DNA of 20,969 nt from Bacteriovoracaceae bacterium (GTDB lineage: Bacteria; Bdellovibrionota; Bacteriovoracia; Bacteriovoracales; Bacteriovoracaceae), in assembly GCA_023954595.1 (NCBI GenBank), contig JAGSHJ010000008.1, positions 1 through 20,969 of the forward strand, written 5' to 3'. Of the stretch, positions 14,252 to 20,969 are shown in pieces. Under the pieces are notes generated by a model. It searched no databases. It had not been told where the DNA came from and was given only the letters and a program-made list of their open reading frames with translations. Both the position numbers and the translations under genes were made by a program. The stretch's first letter is position 1, and every line of letters starts with the position of its first letter.

Positions 14252-14394
14252 TGAGTATTCAGGAAGAAATTCACAAGGCCATGCAAGAGCTTCAAACTAG
14301 AAACTCTAAAGAAATTCATATTACTCAAGATGATTTCTCTTTATTATTTTTAACATCTCTTCTCGAAGAGGAGGCCCCAAATGTCAGAAAATAA
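14251..14394 (+). CDS. 47-aa acidic small protein inside the glycosylation block
   Basis: A GTG at 14251 overlaps the previous stop by 1 nt and is preceded by AAGGAG (14240-14245) at 5-nt spacing. The frame runs 47 codons to a TAA at 14392-14394, overlapping the start of the next gene by 14 nt. The product is acidic and helical: MSIQEEIHKAMQELQTR, a middle piece, then the hydrophobic patch FSLLFLTSLLEEEAP. The same coupling pattern seen between neighbouring genes, with good ribosome binding sites at both ends, argues that it is translated. Family unknown; it could be a small subunit of the surrounding glycosyltransferase set. Confidence 0.65.
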   Translation: MSIQEEIHKAMQELQTRNSKEIHITQDDFSLLFLTSLLEEEAPNVRK

Positions 14395-16024
14395 TACTTC
14401 AATAGGAATTATTCAACTCACACGAATTGGAGATGTCATACAGACTTTCCAAGCGGCAAAACAACTTAAGACTGAAAACCCTCAAGTTGAGCTGACTCTT
14501 ATCGCAAGAAGAGAATTTGCAAAGGGACTTGAGTTCCTACTAGAGCAAGTCTTCTCCCACATTGTATACATCGACATCAAAGACTTAATTAAAACTCCTC
14601 AAACCTCTTTAAGTGAGGCCAGAGGCACGATTAATGATATCGTTGCAGACTTAAATAAGTTGGAATTTGATGCGCTTATAAACCTATCTTTTAGTAAAAG
14701 CTCTGGGTATTTTGCAAGCATGATTCAAGCAAAACACAAACTTGGATTAACACGAACGGAACAAAACCAAATTTCAATTGAAGACAATTGGTCTCAATAC
14801 GTTTTCTCCTCTGTTATGAATAGTGAGCTTAACCCCTTTAACCTTGTAGATATTTTCAAATACATAATAGGGGCCAAAAAATTTAGTCCTGAATACAAAG
14901 AAAAACAAAGAGAAAACAAAATCGTTATCCACCCATTTGCATCCCTAAAGAAGAAGCATTGGGGAGTGAACAAGTGGGTTGATCTTTGTTATAAGCTCTT
15001 AAAAGAAAATCCTGAACAAGAGATTCACATTGTTGGCGGTAAAGACGACATCAAAAATGCTCAGACACTTAGCTCTTCGCCAGCTTTAAAAGAATTCTCT
15101 AATCGAATTATAAATAATGTTGGTCAGAGCACGATTAAGCAGACTTATGAGCTTCTTGAAAGAGCAAAGATATTGGTTTGTCATGACTCAATGGTTTCAC
15201 ACCTTGCAGCAGTAAGCCAAACACCTACAATCGTTCTTTCATTAGGTCCAGTTAGACCTAGCGAAACAACTCCTTACCATGAAAATGTTTTAAACCTTGC
15301 TCCTAAGAGAAAGTGTTTTCCTTGTAAAATTGAAGAGAGCTGTGACTTACTACCATGCCACAAAGATATTTCTCACCAATTAACAAGCCAACTTGTAGGG
15401 GCAATATTAAAGGAGGAGACTCTTGATAGAAAGTTCTTCACTGAGAAGATCTCTCCTTTCTATCTTCAAAATGTGGCAATCTACGCTCCTCATTTCAATG
15501 AAATGGGCATGGAGTTAATTGACATCACTGAGTCATCTCAGTCAGTGGTAGATGTATTTAAGACTTTCTACAAAATCGTTTGGGCCTTCTACTTCAAAGA
15601 GCAGGATCTAAACTATAGTATTCCAGATCTTCCTAAAGAGTCACTTGCAAGCCTTTCTGAGTATGCTAAGGGTTGCAGCTATATCTACGAGCTATATGGC
15701 TTTGGAATGAAGTACTCTAATGAAATCATTGCACAGGCACAGTCCAAACAACCTGATGTGAAAGTCATCCAGGACAATATTGCAAAAATGGCAGAGATGG
15801 ATGAGTTGTGTGCTATTACAAAACAAACCTTTCCACTGCTTAAGCCTGTAATTGATTACTTTTTTGTAAACAAGGCCAACGCTAAAGGCAGAGACATTCT
15901 TGAAATAACACAAAGTAATCTTCTTTCATTCTACGACGGTCAAAATATGATCAAAGTAATCTTTGATTTAATTGAGAGCATCACGGCTGATTCTCTAAAC
16001 AACCAGAACGTTAAAGAAGTATAG
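14381..16024 (+). CDS. GT9-family (heptosyltransferase-like) glycosyltransferase with extra helical domain
   Basis: Transfers a sugar from a nucleotide donor; the natural acceptor cannot be told. The 547-aa protein has an intact GT9 module in about 1-345: GIIQLTRIGDVIQTF with G17-D18, the second Rossmann half beginning IVIHPFASLKKKHWGVNKW, and the donor-binding loop HDSMVSHLAA (268-277). LGPVRPSETTPY and a four-cysteine cluster (C312, C315, C321, C326) follow. Such cysteines occur in several GT9 enzymes. Residues about 350-547 are an added helical domain without known motifs, similar in position to that of the paralogue just upstream. GAGGAGG precedes the ATG. In place of an LPS role, its site within a fliD operon suggests flagellar glycosylation; LPS heptose transfer is the main alternative. 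Confidence 0.85.
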   Translation: MSENNTSIGIIQLTRIGDVIQTFQAAKQLKTENPQVELTLIARREFAKGLEFLLEQVFSHIVYIDIKDLIKTPQTSLSEARGTINDIVADLNKLEFDALINLSFSKSSGYFASMIQAKHKLGLTRTEQNQISIEDNWSQYVFSSVMNSELNPFNLVDIFKYIIGAKKFSPEYKEKQRENKIVIHPFASLKKKHWGVNKWVDLCYKLLKENPEQEIHIVGGKDDIKNAQTLSSSPALKEFSNRIINNVGQSTIKQTYELLERAKILVCHDSMVSHLAAVSQTPTIVLSLGPVRPSETTPYHENVLNLAPKRKCFPCKIEESCDLLPCHKDISHQLTSQLVGAILKEETLDRKFFTEKISPFYLQNVAIYAPHFNEMGMELIDITESSQSVVDVFKTFYKIVWAFYFKEQDLNYSIPDLPKESLASLSEYAKGCSYIYELYGFGMKYSNEIIAQAQSKQPDVKVIQDNIAKMAEMDELCAITKQTFPLLKPVIDYFFVNKANAKGRDILEITQSNLLSFYDGQNMIKVIFDLIESITADSLNNQNVKEV

Positions 16025-16026
16025 CA

Positions 16027-16455
16027 ATGAACCAGGCAGATAATTATTCAGTATCAAGTAATTGCCATTCATTGATGAATGAGACCATTGAGCTTTTACC
16101 TGCTTATGTAGAAAACTTAAAAGACTTTGCAAGCACTGTTGCCCAGTCCCTAGAGTTTAAAGACCAGGACCTTGAGCTTGGAAAACTAGCGGATAAGTTA
16201 AGTTCAATGATCTCTCTATTCACTTCAGTTCACGGTGACTGCAAGCTTTTAAGTAGGGACCCACAAGCAGGTAATAAAGTTTTCAGAATGGTTAAAATTC
16301 ATTTATTATCGATATTGAAGGCCATTCAGAGTGCATCTCAACACCAAGACAGGGTGATGCTTGCAGACTTGCTCGAATATGAATTACAAGATAATCTCAC
16401 CCAATGGAAGATCAGCGCAATTCCTTTGCTAAAACAGATGATTCAAACGAAGTAG
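16027..16455 (+). CDS. Helical 142-aa protein of unknown function
   Basis: I do not recognise the family. The protein is nearly all helical, with no signal peptide or membrane helix. The C-terminal segment QHQDRVMLADLLEYELQDNL, followed by TQWK, looks like a conserved-type motif. It has the feel of a small four-helix bundle, as in flagellar chaperones, but this is impression only. The ATG is 2 bp after the stop of the GT9 gene, and the histidine kinase gene starts 52 nt before its end, so it is firmly part of the operon. It may partner the GT9 proteins or feed the kinase. Confidence 0.75.
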   Translation: MNQADNYSVSSNCHSLMNETIELLPAYVENLKDFASTVAQSLEFKDQDLELGKLADKLSSMISLFTSVHGDCKLLSRDPQAGNKVFRMVKIHLLSILKAIQSASQHQDRVMLADLLEYELQDNLTQWKISAIPLLKQMIQTK

Positions 16456-17810
16456 AACCTCAAAGCTTAAGAGTTCCTTCTGGCTATTCTAGACTAAAAC
16501 GTGAACTGCAAAAGCGCTCATCTATTAGTGGGATATTTCAATCACTTGAGGCCAGATCCAAAAACTCTGCAGACATTTCAGAGTTTTGCCAAGCTCTTCT
16601 AACCCTCAAAGAGTTCGATTCTTTTAAGACCATCCATTTTTTTAAACATGAAAAAGGTCAAAGCTTTGCAGTTAAGCACGAGGTGGCACTCGATTCAATC
16701 TCCACAAAAGACTTCCATGTTAATGAGTTCAATACCCTTTATCAGCGCATAAAAAAATCAAAGAATAGAACATTTGGACAAGAATCTCTTAAAGGGTTCA
16801 CATTCGACATATTAGGAACCTTTTTGGCCAGAGAGTTCTCACTTGATACTCACAATATAATTATAATTGTCTCACGCAATGACTTTTTGAGTCAGACTCA
16901 ACTAGAGAGAGATCTCTTCAACAAGGTCATGAGTGTTGTATCTGCATTTTTTGACAAAATTCTAAGAAAAGAGCTCGAGGCACAGCAGCTGCAAAATATT
17001 CAGCTGGCACTTGAGCATCTACCTTTTCAAGTAGAGACATCCACATCGGCAAGACCAGAGTTCAAACGGCTACCATCTGATAACTTTTATCAAATCAAAA
17101 CCGAGCAGACCTTGGATAAGGCGGATATCTTTCACCAAGAAAGGATCGCACTTTTAGGTGAGCTTCTAAATACATTAAAGCACGAACTCAGCAATCCCTT
17201 ATTCGGCCTTCAGCTATCTGCAGAATTGCTTTTGATGGACCTTGATGATGAAGACAATCTGACATTTATGAATGAAATCTCTTCATCAATAAAACGATCT
17301 CAATCTATCATTGCCAATTTTACAGAGCTCTACACCTCAAATGAGACTCTAAGGGCCAAAGACCTTGAAAAGCTTGCAAGTGAGGTATTCACACTGACTA
17401 AGAGTGAGAGTCGCCAGATTAAGAAATCTTTTCATATCCAGGAACTGGAGCATGAAGACTTTGTAATTAACGCAAATAGTGTATGGCTTGCACAAATTCT
17501 TTTTAACCTTGTCGTTAATAGTGCTCAGGCCTTGAATAGTTTACAGATACCTTCTCCCGAGATTCAAATTAAAGCCTACCTTAAGAATCCTGTAGAAATT
17601 CATGTTATCGACAACGGCCCTGGGGCACCAGAAGAAGTTATGAAAAACATGTTTAGCCCTTTCTATACTACTAAGGAGAAAGGCACAGGCCTTGGTCTGG
17701 CAATATCCCAGAGCCTTGCAAAAAAACTCAATGGGAAAATAGACTATATCTCTAAAGGACAAGGTGCTCATTTTGTATTAAAATTGGATTATGAAAATAC
17801 TGGTTGTTGA
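16404..17810 (+). CDS. Soluble sensor histidine kinase
   Basis: A cytoplasmic two-component kinase of 468 aa with no membrane helix. The N-terminal half (about 40-190) is a mixed helix-strand region that could be a divergent GAF-like sensor. The DHp helix runs ERIALLGELLNTLKHELSNP with H260 as the phosphorylated histidine. The catalytic domain has the N box NLVVNSAQAL (368-377), G1 DNGPG (403-407), the F box MFSPFYTT (416-423) and G2 GTGLGL (427-432). It starts at ATG 16404, overlapping the previous gene by 52 nt; no alternative start occurs before the conserved part. The next gene, a receiver protein, begins inside its last 20 nt, so the two are an obvious pair. The signal is unknown; the operon suggests motility or surface control. 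Confidence 0.9.
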   Translation: MEDQRNSFAKTDDSNEVEPQSLRVPSGYSRLKRELQKRSSISGIFQSLEARSKNSADISEFCQALLTLKEFDSFKTIHFFKHEKGQSFAVKHEVALDSISTKDFHVNEFNTLYQRIKKSKNRTFGQESLKGFTFDILGTFLAREFSLDTHNIIIIVSRNDFLSQTQLERDLFNKVMSVVSAFFDKILRKELEAQQLQNIQLALEHLPFQVETSTSARPEFKRLPSDNFYQIKTEQTLDKADIFHQERIALLGELLNTLKHELSNPLFGLQLSAELLLMDLDDEDNLTFMNEISSSIKRSQSIIANFTELYTSNETLRAKDLEKLASEVFTLTKSESRQIKKSFHIQELEHEDFVINANSVWLAQILFNLVVNSAQALNSLQIPSPEIQIKAYLKNPVEIHVIDNGPGAPEEVMKNMFSPFYTTKEKGTGLGLAISQSLAKKLNGKIDYISKGQGAHFVLKLDYENTGC

Positions 17811-18165
17811 AGACGAAATTCTTATCCAAAAATCTCTGCAAATTTTTCTGCAAAAGCGGGGAGCTCTAGTTGATGTGTCATCATCTGGTAAAAAAGCCAT
17901 TGAGATGATTAAAGAATTCAATTATGACCGTGTAGTCTGTGACCTTATGTTGCAAGACATCACTGGCTTTGACGTTATCGAAGAGGCCAAGTCTAAATAT
18001 AGCCTGGAACAGATTTCTGATTTATTCGTGATTATTACAGCTTATTCATCAGAACAAGTACTTGAAAAAGCGAGAAGCTATAACTGTATAGTTCTCAACA
18101 AGCCTTTTGATAGTATGGATAAAGCTCTTGGGGTTATGATGAAAAGTAGGCCAAATCATGAATAA
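17791..18165 (+). CDS. Single-domain response regulator (receiver only)
   Basis: A 124-aa CheY-like receiver. Acidic pair E7-D8, phosphoacceptor D51 (in VVCDLMLQD), T83 and K104 (in VLNKPF) are all present, so phosphotransfer chemistry should be intact. There is no DNA-binding or enzymatic output domain, so it must act by protein contact or as a phosphorelay intermediate. It overlaps the kinase gene by 20 nt and nadK by 8 nt. Pairing with the upstream kinase is almost certain from this layout. Confidence 0.93.
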   Translation: MKILVVEDEILIQKSLQIFLQKRGALVDVSSSGKKAIEMIKEFNYDRVVCDLMLQDITGFDVIEEAKSKYSLEQISDLFVIITAYSSEQVLEKARSYNCIVLNKPFDSMDKALGVMMKSRPNHE

Positions 18166-19063
18166 AAATAAAAAGATAAATACAATTGGAATTGCACTTA
18201 AGCCTTCAGGCTTCGAGGATCTTCCCAACATCTTGAACAACCTTATTCGTTGGCTTTCAAAACGAAAGAAGAAAATTGTTTTTCTAAAGCAAGAAGAGAA
18301 TCGTTTTAGCGTTTCTGTTTCACAAAAGCTCATAAAGGAAGTTGAGTTTTGGGATGAAAAAGATCTTTTCTCCAAAACCGATCTAATTATATCTCTAGGT
18401 GGGGACGGAACCTTTTTGGGTGTCGCACGTTCAGTAAGCTCGAAAGTACCACTTATGGGAGTAAACCTTGGCAGGCTTGGTTTCATAACTGAGTACTCTA
18501 AAAACGATTTCTACGAGAAGCTAAGTTGTATACTGGCCGGTAAATTCGAAATTTACCGTAAACACCTCTATTGCATCAAGCTTAAAGAAGACGGCAAGGA
18601 AGTTGATAAAGAGTACTTTTTTAATGACGTGGTGTTTAATAAAAATGAAATTGCACGTATGTTCACCCTGTCTGTTCAATCTGAAGAGGAACATATCTAC
18701 GATTTATCAGGTGACGGCCTTATCGTTAGCTCCACCATGGGCTCAACAGCTTACTCCCTTGCCGCAGGTGGCCCAATTGTTCACCCAGACGTTAAAGCGC
18801 TTCTTTTAACCCCTATTTGTCCCCATAGCCTAACTCACAGACCTCTCGTTATTCCTGACAACCACGAGATTCGCATAAAGCTCTTAGATGACATAGAGTC
18901 CGTCACAATCACTGTGGATGGGCAAATAGCACTTAGGCTTAATAAGAAGATTGATGTGAGTATCTCAAAGGCGCGAAATTACATTTCAATTATAAAAAAT
19001 GATGAAAGAACCTATTTTCATACTTTAAAAGAAAAGTTTGTTCATGGTAGAAGGGAGCTATAA
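18158..19063 (+). CDS. nadK: NAD kinase
   Basis: Phosphorylates NAD to NADP with ATP or polyphosphate, in the cytoplasm. The 301-aa protein has the GGDGT motif at 81-85 with D83 as the catalytic base, GVNLGRLGFIT (101-111), FNDVVFNK, then the glycine-rich SGDGLIVSSTMGSTAYSLAA stretch (about 183-204) and PICPHSLTHRPLV. Family length and order are normal. It overlaps the response regulator gene by 8 nt and is followed by recN, a nadK-recN order found in many bacteria. The ribosome binding site is weak (AGTAGG), which suits translational coupling. Confidence 0.96.
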   Translation: MNKNKKINTIGIALKPSGFEDLPNILNNLIRWLSKRKKKIVFLKQEENRFSVSVSQKLIKEVEFWDEKDLFSKTDLIISLGGDGTFLGVARSVSSKVPLMGVNLGRLGFITEYSKNDFYEKLSCILAGKFEIYRKHLYCIKLKEDGKEVDKEYFFNDVVFNKNEIARMFTLSVQSEEEHIYDLSGDGLIVSSTMGSTAYSLAAGGPIVHPDVKALLLTPICPHSLTHRPLVIPDNHEIRIKLLDDIESVTITVDGQIALRLNKKIDVSISKARNYISIIKNDERTYFHTLKEKFVHGRREL

Positions 19064-19105
19064 ATGAACAGGGGTTTTTCACATGTCCGGAAACTTAAAG
19101 CTTAA
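19064..19105 (+). CDS. Possible 13-codon leader ORF overlapping the recN start
   Basis: An ATG directly follows the nadK stop TAA and has a better ribosome binding site (AAGGGAG, 6 nt upstream) than the recN ATG. It encodes MNRGFSHVRKLKA and stops at 19103-19105, in a different frame from recN, which starts within it at 19083. It may couple recN translation to nadK, or be chance. Confidence 0.3.
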   Translation: MNRGFSHVRKLKA

Positions 19106-20708
19106 AACTTTAAATCTTACAAATTTTGCAACATTTCAAGACCAAGTTATACAATTTGGGGATCACTTCAACGCGATAGTCGGTGAAACCGGTTCAGGTA
19201 AAAGTTTAATTCTAGATGCATTACAGCTTATTTTAGGGCAAAGAGCAGAGAAGAAGATCATCAGAAAAAACTGCGAATTCTCATGTGTAGAGGCCGTTTT
19301 TACTACTAGTGATCAAGAGATCAAGGATTACTTCTACGAGTTGGGACATCCTTTTGAAGAAGAAATTGTAATAAAAAGAATCATCCATAAATCTGGCAGT
19401 TCAAAAGCTTTCTTAAATTATCATCAGTGTCCTGTTTCAATGTTGGCCAAAGCCGGCAAAAGATTCATTGACCTTGTTGGACAATTTGAAAACCAAAAGC
19501 TTTTCAGTGAAAAGTACCAGCTATCTCTTCTAGACAACTTTGCTAATAATAACAATCTCATCGATAGCTTCAATACTGGATATGAAAAATACTTGGAACA
19601 AACTCAACAACTTGAACAATTAAAGCAACAGGAAAGCCAAACACACCAAAGATTGGACTACCTAAACTTTCAACTAGAAGAGCTTGAAAAGTTATCTCCA
19701 GAACTATCAGAAGAAATACAACTTAAAGAGAAAAAAGATAAGTTTCTTGAGCTTGAAAGTAATAAAAAACTTTTGGCCGAAATAAATTACTACTTTGAAG
19801 GGGGAGACTCCTTCCCAGGTCTACAAAGCGTTTTAGGCAAACTTGAAAAAGCATTAGGCCAAGCACGTGTTTTAAATTCAGATATTATAGAGAAGTTCCA
19901 GACCGCCAGAGATGATCTATTTGAAATAAACTTTCTATTAAATAAAGATCTAGACTTTGAACTCTCTGAGGACGAACTTACTGAAATCGTAGATAGGCTC
20001 GATCTATATACAAAGCTTCAAAGAAAATACAACACCGACACTTCTGGGCTTATAGAGCAAATGAATAGCTTTCAAAGCGAAAAAGAGTCATTAGAGAACA
20101 TTGAGTCCAATCTATTAAAGCTAGAAAAAGATGTTGAAGCTTCTCTAAAGTCCCTTCATGTAGTTGCTTCTAAGCTTCATGAAAAAAGAGTAGAGGCCTC
20201 GAAACGTCTTTCAAAACTTTTAACTAAAGCTGTGCGTGAGTTAAAAATGGATGGGGCATCGTTTGATATAAGCTTAAGTATTGGAGAACTAAGTTCCACC
20301 GGTATAAGTAAAATATCATTGAATGCTGAGATTAATCCAGGTGAGGGATACCACAGGGTAAAAGATATCGCATCTGGAGGGGAGTTATCTAGAATCCTTT
20401 TGGCCTTGAGACAAGTTTTATCTTCTCGTGACTCAGTCTCTATCTTTCTATTTGATGAAATCGATACAGGCATGGGAGGCGAGACTGCATTCCATATTGG
20501 AAAGTCCTTAAGCAAGGTATCAGAACACTCACAAGTAATTGCGATTACTCACCTTCCACAAATTGCAACTTTTTGCGATAAATTGTTAGAAGTAAAAAAG
20601 AAAGTAAAACAAGATAAAGGGGAGAGCAGAACAGTTTCCCAAGTCAATGAGATCACTGGCGAAGAGATTAAGACCCATGTGAATGAAATGACACCTCTAT
20701 TAGATTAG
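19083..20708 (+). CDS. recN: DNA repair protein RecN
   Basis: An SMC-like ATPase that acts early at double-strand breaks, holding DNA ends for RecA repair. The 541-aa protein has Walker A GETGSGKS (34-41), a Q-loop region VGQFENQKLF, and two coiled-coil arms (about 160-215 and 325-375) meeting in a short hinge. The ABC signature SGGELSRILLAL begins at residue 431, Walker B is IFLFDEIDTGMGG with D458-E459, and the H-loop is ITHLPQIA. Length and order match the family. The ATG at 19083 begins the first strand (LKLKTLNLTNFATFQD) and has AGGGG about 9 nt upstream. Its last 9 bp overlap the end of the convergent phosphoesterase gene. Confidence 0.96.
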   Translation: MSGNLKLKTLNLTNFATFQDQVIQFGDHFNAIVGETGSGKSLILDALQLILGQRAEKKIIRKNCEFSCVEAVFTTSDQEIKDYFYELGHPFEEEIVIKRIIHKSGSSKAFLNYHQCPVSMLAKAGKRFIDLVGQFENQKLFSEKYQLSLLDNFANNNNLIDSFNTGYEKYLEQTQQLEQLKQQESQTHQRLDYLNFQLEELEKLSPELSEEIQLKEKKDKFLELESNKKLLAEINYYFEGGDSFPGLQSVLGKLEKALGQARVLNSDIIEKFQTARDDLFEINFLLNKDLDFELSEDELTEIVDRLDLYTKLQRKYNTDTSGLIEQMNSFQSEKESLENIESNLLKLEKDVEASLKSLHVVASKLHEKRVEASKRLSKLLTKAVRELKMDGASFDISLSIGELSSTGISKISLNAEINPGEGYHRVKDIASGGELSRILLALRQVLSSRDSVSIFLFDEIDTGMGGETAFHIGKSLSKVSEHSQVIAITHLPQIATFCDKLLEVKKKVKQDKGESRTVSQVNEITGEEIKTHVNEMTPLLD

Positions 20709-20969
20709 AACTCTTTCAACACCATCTTTATCTAGTTTCAGAAAAACTTTATCTTTAGGAGGGTAGCCAACATTATGGTAGCCCTTCTCTTCCCACTCAT
20801 AATCGTCAGCAATATGAGTATGCCCTGCAATTAATCGATCAACACCACAACCATTTAAGAATTCTTTTGCCGCAAGCCTGTACTTAGCTTTTTCACGTTG
20901 AAAGTTGAAGCTTTGCTTGCCTCTCTCTTTACTGTCGGCAGAAGCTTTCTCTCCAATAGACTTTACCAT
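20700..20969 (-). CDS. C-terminal part of a metallophosphoesterase (LpxH-like), cut by the window edge
   Basis: The last 89 codons of a gene that continues beyond 20969; the methionine at the edge need not be the start. The segment LIAGHTHIADDYEW carries the GHTH metal-binding motif of calcineurin-like phosphoesterases, and YHNVGYPPKDKVFLKLDKDG resembles the strands that close the LpxH/UDP-2,3-diacylglucosamine hydrolase fold. The preceding helix (NFQREKAKYRLAAKEFLNG) fits the same fold. LpxH acts in lipid A synthesis at the inner membrane; other phosphoesterases share this C-terminus, so the exact substrate is open. The stop overlaps recN by 9 bp. Confidence 0.75.
   Translation of the reverse strand: MVKSIGEKASADSKERGKQSFNFQREKAKYRLAAKEFLNGCGVDRLIAGHTHIADDYEWEEKGYHNVGYPPKDKVFLKLDKDGVERVLI

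Noticed and set aside
18049..18486. Minus-strand 145-aa open frame opposite the response regulator and nadK
   Set aside because: Covers two clearly conserved genes on the other strand and resembles no protein; a shadow.
1..20969. CRISPR arrays, insertion sequences, tRNA or rRNA genes
   Set aside because: No regularly spaced repeats, transposase frames, terminal inverted repeats or tRNA/rRNA-like sequence were seen.

Overview
The window is an AT-rich bacterial chromosome segment with densely packed, often overlapping genes. The gene content (MutS2 with a Smr domain, an RqcH/NFACT protein, RlmE, LepB, FliD-FliS, NadK, RecN, a sigma-54 activator) fits a Gram-negative flagellated bacterium. The low GC, the many short overlaps, and a Maf-like/GT9 set beside the flagellar cap genes suggest a Bdellovibrionota member of the Bacteriovorax/Halobacteriovorax type. 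That placement is inference from style and content, not a database match.

Layout. (1) 1-1518, minus: a short secreted-protein gene, apparently frameshifted, lies downstream of an NFACT/RqcH gene. (2) 1517-3868, plus: mutS2, whose ATG shares the four bases CATG with the start codon of rqcH. These are two ribosome-rescue factors placed head to head. (3) 3888-7377, minus: a four-gene operon, read as sigma-54 activator without an N-terminal sensor, rlmE, a secreted PBP-type transpeptidase, lepB. (4) 7378-7760: a gene-free regulatory stretch with dyads, a Shine-Dalgarno-sequestering hairpin and DnaA-box-like 9-mers. (5) 7761-9628, minus: a 75-aa orphan gene with its own promoter, then a polytopic membrane protein. 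(6) 9614-9834: a sigma-28-type promoter followed about 70 nt later by a strong intrinsic terminator, a candidate flagellar small RNA or attenuated leader. A GGA-loop hairpin that looks like a CsrA site follows. (7) 9835-20708, plus: fliD, fliS, a FliT-like gene, a truncated Maf-like gene, a degenerate GT9 protein, a 47-aa gene, a canonical GT9 protein, a helical 142-aa protein, a soluble histidine kinase, a single-domain response regulator, nadK and recN. (8) 20700-20969, minus: the C-terminal end of a metallophosphoesterase, overlapping the end of recN.

How it fits together. The plus-strand block looks like a late-flagellar operon. Filament cap and chaperones are followed by what I infer is a filament glycosylation set, then by a two-component pair and two housekeeping genes. 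The most unusual points are the sigma-28 promoter/terminator unit ahead of fliD, the zero-gap rqcH/mutS2 divergence, the pairing of a GT9 protein lacking its active-site motifs with an intact one, and the small genes tucked into overlaps.
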